A DNA stretch of 64,000 bases. It comes from Enterococcus mediterraneensis. GTDB taxonomy: Bacteria; Bacillota; Bacilli; Lactobacillales; Enterococcaceae. Positions 37,151 through 46,148 of the stretch are shown piece after piece (positions within the stretch are counted from its first letter, which is position 1; the number at the start of each line of letters is the position of its first letter). The notes beneath the pieces were generated by a model. That model saw only the letters and a program-made list of their open reading frames with translations, was not told the DNA's origin and ran no database searches. The stretch is from NCBI RefSeq assembly GCF_900604485.1, contig NZ_UWOP01000001.1, positions 667,501-731,500 of the forward strand. Reading direction: 5' to 3'. Made by a program: the position numbers and the translations under genes.

Positions 37151-37751
37151 ATCCTTTTGTATTCAGCCAATTTCTTGCGGATCCCAGTTCCGCCATGTTG
37201 ATTTGATGCCCAGTTGTGGTATGTTCGATCGTAACATCGGCACCGCGTTTTTCAAAGTTTTCTGCCAACTCATTGAAGGATTCAGGGCTGACGATCGGAT
37301 CGCCATCACCAAAAGACAACCAGACTTTTTTATCCGCTAATGAAAAATCTTTGGTATGGACTTCTAGTGACATTGGGTGGAAAAAGATTCCTTTAGTCAA
37401 CTTTGTTTCTCTTTCCAACAACAAATGAGCCGCGATATTCGCGCCATTTGAATAGCCTACCAAAATCCAGTCTTCCAGCGGTACTTGTTTTTCTTCACTC
37501 ATTTGTTTGATTTCTTCGTACAAGCGGTCCGCTTCTTCTTCTAGACTGTCAAAATCAAATTGATTTAATCCGTTGCGTTTAAAAAATCGATTCATTCCTT
37601 CTTCTTGGACTTCCCCACGAAACGAAAGAATCCGACATGAACCATCTAAAAAACGGGCGATGTCTACTAGCGAATATTCATCTCCGCCAGTGCCATGAAG
37701 CAGCAATAGATTTTTTCCGCCCGCTTCTCCTGCGTCAAAATAATACTTCAC
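37149..37751 (-). CDS. alpha/beta-hydrolase, phospholipase/carboxylesterase (MhqD-like)
   Basis: A 200-residue alpha/beta-hydrolase. LLLHGTGGDEYSLV is the oxyanion region, the nucleophile Ser is in GYSNGANIAAHLL, the acid Asp in FGDGDPIVSPE and the catalytic His in TTGHQINMAEL. It matches the MhqD/YfhM-type esterases often linked to quinone or aldehyde stress, but the substrate is unknown. Start ATG 37,751. Confidence 0.88.
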   Translation of the reverse strand: MKYYFDAGEAGGKNLLLLHGTGGDEYSLVDIARFLDGSCRILSFRGEVQEEGMNRFFKRNGLNQFDFDSLEEEADRLYEEIKQMSEEKQVPLEDWILVGYSNGANIAAHLLLERETKLTKGIFFHPMSLEVHTKDFSLADKKVWLSFGDGDPIVSPESFNELAENFEKRGADVTIEHTTTGHQINMAELGSARNWLNTKG

Positions 37752-37843
37752 CCTGTGCCCCTCCTATCACTTACTTATTGTAAGTGTAAGATACCATGCT
37801 CAGCTTTTTCTGACAAGTATTCTGTTTTGGTGATTACCCTTTA

Positions 37844-38698
37844 TTAAAATCTGCCGAATCCAGAAAATTCGCCCAGAGCCAGAAAGCCCTTCGATCCATC
37901 ATCGCGAGGCTGGATTCCCCATAGATAACCATTTGCGATACAGATGTCATTGATCTTCACCTGCTGCCCTTGTTTTAATAAAGTGATGGCCGCAGCTTTA
38001 GGATCCGCGGATTTCCGCAGATAAATATCCGTCATCAAAGTGAATGTCTTCATAGTGATCGTACCTCCTTCCACAGGGCCTGCCGCGTTTTTGTCGAAAA
38101 AATAATCAAATGGCTTTCCATTCAATCGATTTAGATCCAACGCCCCATTATAGCCGGGCAATCGGCCATTGGAAGTATATTGATGAAGATCATAATTTTT
38201 TGAAGCGGTGGGATCCGCGCCTAAATAGAATCCATCATTTACGCCATATGTCGGCAGCCAGATCCCGTCAAAGGCTTTCGTGTCGATGTTCAAGCGCTGA
38301 TAAAGATGGTTAGCGATATACGCTCCGACTTTTTTCGCTCCGGATTTTTTTAGCTTTCGTCGGTAATATTCACAGCCGCTTCGCATATCTGCCATGGAGA
38401 ACTCTTCGATATCCAACCACCAAAAACTCGGTTCGAATTCCTTTCCTCTCAGCCAAAACAGCTCCGCTTCTTTTTCCATATCCTTATGATCCACACCGCG
38501 GACCCACGCGTAAACAGCGATCGGGATACCGCGTTTTTTAAATTCTCTGATATGGGTTCGATAGTGTTTGTCCTCATAAGCAGAACCGTATTGGATCCGC
38601 ACGATCACCCCTGAAATCTGTTTTGCTAACTTATCATAATCGATCTTTGAAGGCAGCTGCCATTCACTGATATCGATGATCGCTGGTTTAGGAATCAT
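37844..38698 (-). CDS. GH25 muramidase with C-terminal SH3-like domain
   Basis: A 284-residue lysozyme of glycoside hydrolase family 25 (residues 1-205). The first catalytic Asp is in IIDISEWQLPS (D9) and the acidic pair in FWWLDIEEFS (about 98-102), with a VGAYIANHLY strand. The C-terminal 65 residues (TDIYLRKSADPKAAAITLLK...) look like a bacterial SH3 wall-binding repeat. There is no signal peptide, so export would need lysis, a holin or another route. ATG 38,698 follows AGGAGGGGAAG. It is third in the DUF1659-DUF2922-GH25 operon next to a sigma factor gene. Confidence 0.9.
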   Translation of the reverse strand: MIPKPAIIDISEWQLPSKIDYDKLAKQISGVIVRIQYGSAYEDKHYRTHIREFKKRGIPIAVYAWVRGVDHKDMEKEAELFWLRGKEFEPSFWWLDIEEFSMADMRSGCEYYRRKLKKSGAKKVGAYIANHLYQRLNIDTKAFDGIWLPTYGVNDGFYLGADPTASKNYDLHQYTSNGRLPGYNGALDLNRLNGKPFDYFFDKNAAGPVEGGTITMKTFTLMTDIYLRKSADPKAAAITLLKQGQQVKINDICIANGYLWGIQPRDDGSKGFLALGEFSGFGRF

Positions 38699-38761
38699 TT
38701 CTTCCCCTCCTAAAAAAGAATGGAAAAACCGGTCACCCCGATTTTCCCATTCAAAAATCAA

Positions 38762-38974
38762 TTAAAACAATTCAGTCTCGATCACTTCGACATATTTTGC
38801 ACTGTCGACTTGAGTAAATAATGCGACACCCGCCTTTTCAAAAAGCGGCAGTTGTGTCAGTTCGTTCATCGCTGTTTGGACTTGGATCGCCGAGAGATTC
38901 TCATCAGCGAATCGCGGAATCAATTTGTGTTTTTTACCTTCTTCGTTTAAAAATGTCATGTGCAGTTTTTTCAT
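38762..38974 (-). CDS. DUF2922 family small protein
   Basis: A 70-residue protein. The pattern KLHMTFLNEEGKKHKLIPRFADENLSA followed by a short helix and AKYVEVIETELF is that of DUF2922. These proteins are nearly always encoded beside DUF1659 proteins in Firmicutes. Function unknown. ATG 38,974 follows AAGGAGGAG. It is 13 bases after the DUF1659 gene and 63 before the GH25 gene. Confidence 0.85.
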   Translation of the reverse strand: MKKLHMTFLNEEGKKHKLIPRFADENLSAIQVQTAMNELTQLPLFEKAGVALFTQVDSAKYVEVIETELF

Positions 38975-38987
38975 TTAGATCTCCTCC

Positions 38988-39194
38988 TTATTTCACGTAT
39001 TCAGTAGCAACTGTTTCAACGACACTCACCACTGCGGCAGATTGCGGCGCTAAGTTGTCAAAGACGTCGCCTAAAGCCAAGATGTCTTCTTCTGCCGGAT
39101 TTTCAACGACATTTGTCATTCGTTGTTTGGACAACCGTTCTTTCCCATCTTCTTGGTACATGATCCCTAATTCAGTCGTTACACTTGCTTTCAT
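38988..39194 (-). CDS. DUF1659 family small protein
   Basis: A 68-residue protein with the DUF1659 layout: an N-terminal strand pair, the QRMTNVVENPAEEDILALGDVFDNLAP segment and a C-terminal VVSVVETVATEYVK strand. Function unknown. ATG 39,194 follows GGGAGGTAAA. It is the first gene of the operon read from the promoter at 39,244-39,273. Confidence 0.85.
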   Translation of the reverse strand: MKASVTTELGIMYQEDGKERLSKQRMTNVVENPAEEDILALGDVFDNLAPQSAAVVSVVETVATEYVK

Positions 39195-39243
39195 ATTTTT
39201 TACCTCCCAGTTTTTGTTTTAGTAAGTTGCGCGCCTTACACCC

Positions 39244-39273
39244 TTATAACGAAATTTACAGGCAAAATGTCAA
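39244..39273 (-). promoter_or_regulatory. sigma-A-type promoter for DUF1659-DUF2922-GH25
   Basis: On the minus strand TTGACA (39,268-39,273), 18-base spacer, TTATAA (39,244-39,249). The -35 overlaps the last codons of the sigma factor gene, so the lysozyme operon has its own start besides any read-through. Confidence 0.7.
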
Positions 39274-39749
39274 ACGCTTTTTTCATTTTTTTGAAATTTT
39301 TTTCGCAACTGTTTACGATAGTGATGCCGCGTCTGTCGGCTCAATGGTTTTTCGTTTTCTTGAAGCAGTTTTAACAGCATTTTTTGTTCTTTTTGTTGAA
39401 GGGCTGCCCATAGATCCGTGAAATATTCCCGCAACTCTACAGCGATTTCTGCCGGAAGCTGTTCCAATAAAAGCTCATCTCCTGATTCTTTAGCTTGGAT
39501 TTTTCTATTTCTTCGCTGGAAGTCCCGTACATGCCAGCATAATTTTTGAAACAAGAAACCTTTGGGATACTGTTTCTCAAAAGTTTCTCGAGAAGTGAAG
39601 GGGACGATCATCTCATAGCAAAGAATCCGTAATTCTTGTAAACAATCATCATACTCAGCGTGACGTTTATAGATGCCGACTTTTGACAAGACGATCTCCA
39701 TCAACTCCTGATACTCCCGCAATAATTCTTCGATCTCTTGATTTTCCAT
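39270..39749 (-). CDS. sigma-70 family factor, SigH/ComX-like
   Basis: A 159-residue protein. Residues 30-90 fit sigma region 2: EYDDCLQELRILCYEMI (core binding) then LFQKLCWHVRDFQRRNRK (-10 recognition). Residues 105-155 form a short region 4-like HTH, LWAALQQKEQKMLLKLL then RQTRHHYRKQLRKKF. This size and divergence is typical of SigH/ComX-type competence sigma factors and related small sigmas in Lactobacillales. There is no adjacent anti-sigma gene unless the small DUF proteins act as one. ATG 39,749 is preferred (AAAGG eleven bases before). A terminator lies in its upstream leader. Confidence 0.72.
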   Translation of the reverse strand: MENQEIEELLREYQELMEIVLSKVGIYKRHAEYDDCLQELRILCYEMIVPFTSRETFEKQYPKGFLFQKLCWHVRDFQRRNRKIQAKESGDELLLEQLPAEIAVELREYFTDLWAALQQKEQKMLLKLLQENEKPLSRQTRHHYRKQLRKKFQKNEKSV

Positions 39750-39799
39750 CTCGTTCATCCTTTTTCACAATTCCGGCCGGTAACTAAAGAATAGCAAAG

Positions 39800-39840
39800 A
39801 AAAAAATCCCGCTGATCCTGCTATTTCCGCAAAATCAGCG
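39800..39840 (-). terminator. intrinsic terminator in front of the sigma factor gene
   Basis: On the minus strand CGCTGAT (39,834-39,840) pairs with ATCAGCG (39,810-39,816), then GGATTTTTTT. It lies 51-91 bases before the sigma start codon, so it is either an attenuator or a block against antisense transcripts. Confidence 0.65.
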
Positions 39841-39927
39841 CAATCTAGAAAAAAAGATTGAAAAAACTATCGTAATTATTAATGGAAGATCGTTTTACTA
39901 ATTTTAGTTATGAGGATGTGTTTAGTC

Positions 39928-40743
39928 ATGGAAAAATCAGTTGGTCACAAAAACATTGGCAAATCAGGAACTTTCGCAGCTCGAGATTTCAAAGCAAGTA
40001 TAACGGAAACAAACATACGGCAAACGACAATTTTTCATCAGAAAAATATTGATACGTTGACGTCAAAAATCGAGCCTGTCGCGGAGTTTCCCACTTACCA
40101 AACGATCTATGCATTGATCCCTGTTGAGAAGGAACATTACAGACAGTGTTTCGTTTTGACAGAGGACTTGTTTCAATGCGTGGAAAGCTGCAACTATCAG
40201 ATAATCAACTCACTTATCCAAACCCATCTTCATATCCAGCCGAAGCTGTATCGCTATGCCCTCGCGACTGTTTTTCATCACTACCATTACAAACTTTCAT
40301 GCGGATTGCCCAATTATTCGTTGATCCCTCTCGGTGCTATCAACAGCAAACCAACCATTTGGATCAATCCCGCACAAATCTCCGCCATTGAAGAAGGGGC
40401 ACTAGATACTTGCATCCATCTGCGCAATGGATTTCAGATCCGTTGCGAGCTCACGCGAAAAAGCATCCACAACAGTATGCAATTAGGTTTTATCTGCCAA
40501 GGAATCGTCAAACGCGAATGGAGTTATGACTTGCTTCACGAATACCTCCCGCTGCAAGAATACTTGCAAATACTAGGCACCAACGAGATCAATCATGTCA
40601 TCCGCAGCCTGACTATTGCCGATATCCCCGGAAAGCGCGGAGACATGATGAAAAACTATCACATAGAAAACGAATTGGAGATCATCAGAAAAATCAATGA
40701 CCGCGAAGAACGCTTAGGCAAACCAAAGGCGATCGTATGCTGA
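39928..40743 (+). CDS. ComK-like protein with N- and C-terminal extensions
   Basis: A 271-residue soluble protein. Residues about 55-195 follow the ComK pattern: YALIPVEKEHYRQCFVL, a helical middle, then NYSLIPLGAINSKPTIWINPAQI with the conserved Trp, NGFQIRCELTRKSIHNSM and a final strand. ComK is the competence transcription factor that binds AT-rich boxes. The 50-residue N-terminal and 75-residue C-terminal parts are not in ComK. The assignment rests on pattern only. Divergent from the sigma factor gene by 178 bases. The start is uncertain among 39,910, 39,916 and 39,928. Confidence 0.6.
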   Translation: MEKSVGHKNIGKSGTFAARDFKASITETNIRQTTIFHQKNIDTLTSKIEPVAEFPTYQTIYALIPVEKEHYRQCFVLTEDLFQCVESCNYQIINSLIQTHLHIQPKLYRYALATVFHHYHYKLSCGLPNYSLIPLGAINSKPTIWINPAQISAIEEGALDTCIHLRNGFQIRCELTRKSIHNSMQLGFICQGIVKREWSYDLLHEYLPLQEYLQILGTNEINHVIRSLTIADIPGKRGDMMKNYHIENELEIIRKINDREERLGKPKAIVC

Positions 40744-40795
40744 ATCAAAGGTCGATATAAAAAAAGCGGATTTCGCCCGCCGACATCTTTATTAG

Positions 40796-40823
40796 TTGCT
40801 TTATTTATGGAACATGTTACAAT
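40796..40823 (+). promoter_or_regulatory. promoter of the small-peptide operon
   Basis: TTGCTT (40,796-40,801), 16-base spacer, TACAAT (40,818-40,823), about 45 bases before the 25-codon gene. Confidence 0.6.
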
Positions 40824-40868
40824 GGAATTTAATATCTTTTGTTATTTTTTATAAAGGGGGTGATAGCC

Positions 40869-40946
40869 ATGCATGAATTATCCTTTTTAGTAGGGCTATT
40901 ACTGCCTGCTAAATCAAATGGATCGAAAAAGAAAAAGGAGATTTAG
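40869..40946 (+). CDS. 25-residue hydrophobic/lysine-rich peptide
   Basis: ATG 40,869 lies six bases after an unusually strong AAAGGGGGTGAT site. The product begins MHELSFLVGLLLPAK and ends SNGSKKKKEI: a short hydrophobic segment followed by a lysine tail. TAG is two bases before the next ATG, and that gene's ribosome binding site is inside these codons, so translation is coupled. It could be a membrane-associated microprotein, a signal peptide or just a leader for the next gene. I know no homologue. Confidence 0.6.
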   Translation: MHELSFLVGLLLPAKSNGSKKKKEI

Positions 40947-40948
40947 TC

Positions 40949-41317
40949 ATGTACATTATTGAAGGAAATGAACGAAAGATCAACTATGTGTGGGAACATA
41001 TCAAAAAACAACATACAGGAAATAAAATCGCAATCGTCGGCTACGCCGATTCTTTGCCGCAAACGCAGCTCCGGAATAAACAAGTTATTTTTTATACGAG
41101 TTTGTCTGATCCTGCCAAATGGCTCCAACAAGCCGAAGCATTTCTCAAACAGTTTGAGGAACAGTATGATGGGATTATTTTTTATGTAGATTGTCCAAAA
41201 GAAGAGATCAATCACCTGCGTCAAATCGCGAAAAACTATCGTCCAAAACTAACGGTTACTGTCCACTCAGACGCTCCCCTGTCGATCACTCATTCGCCAG
41301 TAGAGCGTTTGGCTTAA
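40949..41317 (+). CDS. hypothetical protein, alpha/beta
   Basis: Not recognised. 122 residues with a Rossmann-like alternation: a VWEHIKKQHTGNKIAIVGYAD strand-helix pair, VIFYTS, a long helix WLQQAEAFLKQFEEQ, the strand GIIFYVDCP, another helix and a last strand LTVTVHSDAP. No nucleotide-binding glycine loop is evident. ATG 40,949 follows AAAAAGGAG. It lies between the 25-residue peptide and the next unknown gene in one operon. Confidence 0.75.
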   Translation: MYIIEGNERKINYVWEHIKKQHTGNKIAIVGYADSLPQTQLRNKQVIFYTSLSDPAKWLQQAEAFLKQFEEQYDGIIFYVDCPKEEINHLRQIAKNYRPKLTVTVHSDAPLSITHSPVERLA

Positions 41318-41332
41318 ATGAGGGATAAAAAA

Positions 41333-41644
41333 ATGTTAAAAAAAGTAGTACGTGAAACCACCGTCAAAAATGCAATCCTTTTTGGCAGTCTACGTCTTTT
41401 CCAGCAGGAACAGTGGCGTTTGACTAAGAAAAAAAGCGAATTAAAACAGCTGTCTCAACAAATCCAATCATTGATGCAGCTTCATCTAACGACAACCAAT
41501 CGTGTCATCGGATTGCCGATGTCGAATCATCAGGTTCTATTGATGGAGATTGAAGAAGAAGCAACCGACCAGCTGTGTCACGGTATCGAAACCATTGTGG
41601 AAACAGCGGAAGGACAGTTTATCGCAACCCGCAGCTTCCATTAA
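41333..41644 (+). CDS. hypothetical protein
   Basis: Not recognised. About 103 residues: a basic N-terminus (MLKKVVRETTVKNA), a helical hairpin around KKKSELKQLSQQIQSLMQ and a C-terminal beta-rich half (NRVIGLPMSNHQVLLMEIEEE). ATG 41,333 is preferred because GAGGGAT is seven bases before it. The ATG at 41,318, which begins right after the previous stop codon, is the alternative. Last gene of the operon; a terminator follows at 41,674. Confidence 0.72.
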   Translation: MLKKVVRETTVKNAILFGSLRLFQQEQWRLTKKKSELKQLSQQIQSLMQLHLTTTNRVIGLPMSNHQVLLMEIEEEATDQLCHGIETIVETAEGQFIATRSFH

Positions 41645-41673
41645 AAAAGCAGATAAAATAAGACATTTTCTCA

Positions 41674-41721
41674 AAAAAAGCCATTTCAGAACCCTAAACG
41701 GTTTCTTGAAACGGCTTTTTT
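41674..41721 (+). terminator. terminator of the small-peptide operon
   Basis: AAAAAAGCCATTTCA (41,674-41,688) pairs with TTGAAACGGCTTTTTT (41,706-41,721); inner GAACC/GGTTTC pairing; T-run on the plus strand. Confidence 0.88.
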
Positions 41722-41810
41722 ATTACCTTATTGCATCAAAATTATCGTCATCGCGAATTTCTATTGGGAGGTCTTTACAGCTAACTTCTTTTTAAGTATC
41801 TTTTATCAAT

Positions 41811-41839
41811 AAAAAACCCAACACCTTTTCAGATGTTGG
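41811..41839 (-). terminator. terminator of the universal stress protein gene
   Basis: CCAACA (41,818-41,823) pairs with TGTTGG (41,834-41,839); T-run on the minus strand. Confidence 0.75.
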
Positions 41840-41852
41840 ATTTTTGACTGAA

Positions 41853-42284
41853 TTATTTCACCATCAATACACTGCATGGGGAATTGTCCACAATATACTG
41901 GGTGGTCGATCCGACTTTTTCACGAGTGATGGATCCCATTCCTGTCGCGCCGACAATGATCAGATCGATCATATGGGCTTCAGGGATCGTTTTTGTGATA
42001 AACACTTTAGGATCTCCAACTTCGACGATCGGTTCAACCTGAGATAGTCCAGCTTCTTTGGCATCATGGATGCGTTTCAACATATCCACTTCAGTTTTTT
42101 CCTGCTCCTCTTTTAAAATCTTCGAGTAGGCAAAAGAACTGGTAGACAGCTCCTCTTCATTGATGATGGCTGCGATGTAAAGACTTGCTTGATTTTGTAC
42201 GGCGATATTGACCGCTTCGTTGAATGCTTTGTCCGCATTTTTCGACCCGTCGATCGCTACTAGAATTGATTTATATCCGTCCAT
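41853..42284 (-). CDS. universal stress protein (UspA family)
   Basis: A 143-residue UspA-fold protein. It has the N-terminal YKSILVAIDGSKNADKAF and the ATP-binding GATGMGSITREKVGSTTQYIV near the C-terminus (the G-x2-G-x9-G-S/T pattern), so it probably binds ATP. Stress survival role by family knowledge. Start ATG 42,284 after AAAGGGGGCG. Single gene. Confidence 0.93.
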   Translation of the reverse strand: MDGYKSILVAIDGSKNADKAFNEAVNIAVQNQASLYIAAIINEEELSTSSFAYSKILKEEQEKTEVDMLKRIHDAKEAGLSQVEPIVEVGDPKVFITKTIPEAHMIDLIIVGATGMGSITREKVGSTTQYIVDNSPCSVLMVK

Positions 42285-42343
42285 TGTAAGCGCCCCCTTT
42301 TCCTCATTATAACATTATCGGAAAGAGGACAAAACAATTAAGG

Positions 42344-42727
42344 TTATTGATCCGTCGTTAGTTCGATCAGATTTCCTTCTGGATCTTGGATCACTGATTC
42401 ATAATACCCGTCGCCTGTGGTTCGCGGACCACTTAATAAAGGAAAACCATCTGTGACAAAGCGCTCGGTCATAGCATCCACATCACTTTTATTTCCCACC
42501 GCGATCGCAAGATGAGTATATCCCAGACTGTCTGCGATCCGTGGGGACAAATGTTTTTTATTGGTCAGTTCGATCCTGCTGCCTTCTTCAAATTCTAAAA
42601 AGTAGGAACGAAATCCCGTTTTTTGATTATGGTACATTTGATTGCTGGTGACATGAAAATATGTTTGATAGAAATTTTTCATTTTTTCAAGGTCATCTAC
42701 CCAGATGGCGATATGTTCGATTTTCAT
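42344..42727 (-). CDS. VOC family (glyoxalase-like) protein
   Basis: A 127-residue glyoxalase/bleomycin-resistance fold protein with two beta-alpha-beta units. HIAIWVDDLEKMKNFY carries the first metal His, LGYTHLAIAV the second, and GYYESVIQDPEGNLIELT the closing Glu. Metal ligands look intact, so it may be an active lyase or isomerase; substrate unknown. ATG 42,727 is preferred over 42,733 since AAGGAGA is six bases before it. It is 17 bases after the VanZ-like gene. Confidence 0.88.
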   Translation of the reverse strand: MKIEHIAIWVDDLEKMKNFYQTYFHVTSNQMYHNQKTGFRSYFLEFEEGSRIELTNKKHLSPRIADSLGYTHLAIAVGNKSDVDAMTERFVTDGFPLLSGPRTTGDGYYESVIQDPEGNLIELTTDQ

Positions 42728-42744
42728 AAGCATTCTCCTTATAT

Positions 42745-43353
42745 TTATTTACGGATCATTCTCCGTCGATAATCATGTTGTGTAAAGCGCGGACGTAACA
42801 GGTCACATATGAGATAACCGATCCCGCAGCCGATAAAATTCAATAAAATATCACTCAGCGCAAATGTTCCGATATAAAACAAATATTGGATGCTTTCGAT
42901 TCCTAAGATCGTAAGCAGCGCAATGATAATAAATTCTTTGAAGGTCGCCTTCAATCCGTACAACACGCCTAAAGGAATAAAATAGACGAGGTTCAACACG
43001 GCGTCCAAGATCACTTTCGGGTCACTGCTGACAAAATCAAAAAGCTCCAACGTCATCGTATGGTAATGACTCGCTTTAGTAAAAAGTACGACAAACAGTA
43101 AAAAGAAATAAACACTGTAAAACAGGTACAAATAAATAGTTGATAATTTTTTCAGACGCCATTGGATATAAAACAGCCACACAGCCAATCCGACAAAAAT
43201 CACCAGAATCAGCTCCGTATAAGCGAAACGATCCATCATATTTTGAAAACGCGGATAACTGTCCAGCGTAGGGATCACTAAAAAATCCACTAAAAGAAAG
43301 GCAAAACCAAAAGATAAAAGAAAAGAAATCAAATAGATCAAAAATTTTCGCAT
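42745..43353 (-). CDS. VanZ-like membrane protein
   Basis: A 202-residue membrane protein with about five helices. The conserved VanZ-like block is seen near residues 85-150: LNLVYFIPLGVLYGL, IIALLTILGIESIQYLF, and ALSDILLNFIGCGIGYLI. VanZ homologues can raise teicoplanin tolerance, but most are uncharacterised. ATG 43,353 after AGGAGCA. Likely cotranscribed with the VOC gene. Confidence 0.85.
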   Translation of the reverse strand: MRKFLIYLISFLLSFGFAFLLVDFLVIPTLDSYPRFQNMMDRFAYTELILVIFVGLAVWLFYIQWRLKKLSTIYLYLFYSVYFFLLFVVLFTKASHYHTMTLELFDFVSSDPKVILDAVLNLVYFIPLGVLYGLKATFKEFIIIALLTILGIESIQYLFYIGTFALSDILLNFIGCGIGYLICDLLRPRFTQHDYRRRMIRK

Positions 43354-43629
43354 ACACATTGCTCCTAAAAAAAGAAATCATGACACAAGTCGGTGAGGTA
43401 CAAAATAACCGCTCTGACTTTCAAACACTTCACACATCACCTTTTACTTATTGCGGAATCTGTTTGAAACATGTAGGTTAAAATGCCGCTTTGCTCGACT
43501 TATGACATAATTCCAGTTTAGCTGTTATTATCGTTATTCGCAAAGAACAGCTATCGATGACGGGCTGTTTCATCTTTGCTTTAAGAGTTTGTCCTTTTTT
43601 CAGATTTTATTTCATTGAACTTTTTGAAG

Positions 43630-44466
43630 TTATAATTTTTCCAACATTTTGGTTAGTGCTTCTTGCCAAGTAGGGATCTTGAAGCCTAGTGCTTTGGCTT
43701 TGCTTAGATCCATCACGGAATATTGCGGTCGTTTTGCTTTTTGCGGATACTCTTCAGATGTCACCGGTAAGACCTCGACCGGCTGATCTTTCAAGATCGC
43801 TTTGGCAAATTCATACCAAGAACAGCTGTTGTCATTGGAAAGATGGTAGATACCATAGGGTGCTTTTTGCTGGATGACATAAACCATAAATTCCGCCAAT
43901 GTCCGCGTCCATGTGGGGCGGCCGAACTGATCATTGACCACTGTCAGTGTGTCTCGGGTCTTTGCCAGATTTTTCATGGTAAATACAAAGTTATGCCCGT
44001 ATGCCCCAAAGACCCAAGATGTCCGGATGATGTAATAATTGTCCATGATCTCTTGGACCGCTTGCTCCCCTAACAATTTTGTCCGACCATATTCGTTCAA
44101 CGGATTGGTTGGATCATCTACTTGATACTCGCCGTTTTTTTTCTTGCCGTCAAACACATAATCGGTGCCGATATAAACCAAGATCGCATCTACTGCTTTT
44201 GCTGCCAAAGCAACATTTCTCGTACCGGTAACATTGACAGCTTCATCTAATTTTCTGTCTTCCTCGGCTTTATCCACTGCGGTATATGCCGCGCAATGAT
44301 AAATGACAGACGGCCGCTTTTCCTGAACAAACGCCAGTACTTCTTTTTCTTCCGTCACATCCAGGTCATGAGAATCCGTGGCGATGACGTCAGCCACTCC
44401 CTGTTCTTCTAATAATAATCGCAGTTCTGTTCCTAACTGTCCGTTTCCTCCGGTAATCAAGATCAT
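43630..44466 (-). CDS. rfbD: dTDP-4-dehydrorhamnose reductase
   Basis: A 278-residue extended SDR enzyme, last step to dTDP-L-rhamnose. ILITGGNGQLGTEL is the NAD(P) loop; catalytic YxxxK is YGRTKLLGE; the TDYVFDG and RTSWVFG blocks are present. ATG 44,466 follows AAAGGATGATC. It is the last gene of rfbA-rfbC-rfbB-rfbD. Rhamnose feeds rhamnose-containing wall polysaccharides of enterococci. Confidence 0.96.
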   Translation of the reverse strand: MILITGGNGQLGTELRLLLEEQGVADVIATDSHDLDVTEEKEVLAFVQEKRPSVIYHCAAYTAVDKAEEDRKLDEAVNVTGTRNVALAAKAVDAILVYIGTDYVFDGKKKNGEYQVDDPTNPLNEYGRTKLLGEQAVQEIMDNYYIIRTSWVFGAYGHNFVFTMKNLAKTRDTLTVVNDQFGRPTWTRTLAEFMVYVIQQKAPYGIYHLSNDNSCSWYEFAKAILKDQPVEVLPVTSEEYPQKAKRPQYSVMDLSKAKALGFKIPTWQEALTKMLEKL

Positions 44467-44517
44467 GCTGATCATCCTTTCAAAAAAAGCAGAACTGCTT
44501 CTGCTTTTTTAATACTT

Positions 44518-45564
<1,047 letters not shown>

Positions 45565-46146
45565 TTAGATTTCACCGTATACAAACGGATTTTCTTTTTC
45601 AAATTCTTTTAGTGTCGGATGCTTGTGATCTTTTTCCGACATAATCGCTTTATCCACTGCAATCGGCCAATCGATCGCCAGATCCGGATCATCAAAGGCG
45701 ATCCCGCCATCGGCTTCGGCATTATAATAGTTGTCGCATTTATACAAGAAATTCACATCTGGTGTCAGCGTCACAAAACCATGAGCATAGCCCTTTGGCA
45801 CCAGTAATTGCCGATGATTGTATTCAGATAAAATGTAGCCTTCCCATTGCCCATAAGTAGGACTGCCTTTACGGATATCCACGATCACGTCCCAGACAAC
45901 ACCAGTCACCACGCGGATCAGTTTCGTTTGCGCCGCATCGCCTTTTTGAAAATGCAATCCTCGCAAAACTCCCGGCTGTGTCGATAAGGAATGATTGTCT
46001 TGAACAAAATCAAACAAAATGCCAGCTTCTTCAAAATCAGATTTTGAATAGCTCTCAGTAAAGAACCCGCGATGATCGCCGAATACGGCTGGCTCGATCA
46101 GTTTGACATCTGTTAATTTTGTTTCTGTTATATTGATTCTTCCCAT
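45565..46146 (-). CDS. rfbC: dTDP-4-dehydrorhamnose 3,5-epimerase
   Basis: A 193-residue cupin epimerase. It shows GDHRGFFTESYSKSDF, LSTQPGVLRGLHFQKGDAAQ with the catalytic His, VVDIRKGSPTYGQW-like (DVIVDIRKGS) and VPKGYAHGFVTLTP. Start ATG 46,146, two bases after the rfbA stop codon, so translation is coupled. Confidence 0.97.
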   Translation of the reverse strand: MGRINITETKLTDVKLIEPAVFGDHRGFFTESYSKSDFEEAGILFDFVQDNHSLSTQPGVLRGLHFQKGDAAQTKLIRVVTGVVWDVIVDIRKGSPTYGQWEGYILSEYNHRQLLVPKGYAHGFVTLTPDVNFLYKCDNYYNAEADGGIAFDDPDLAIDWPIAVDKAIMSEKDHKHPTLKEFEKENPFVYGEI

Positions 46147-46148
46147 AC

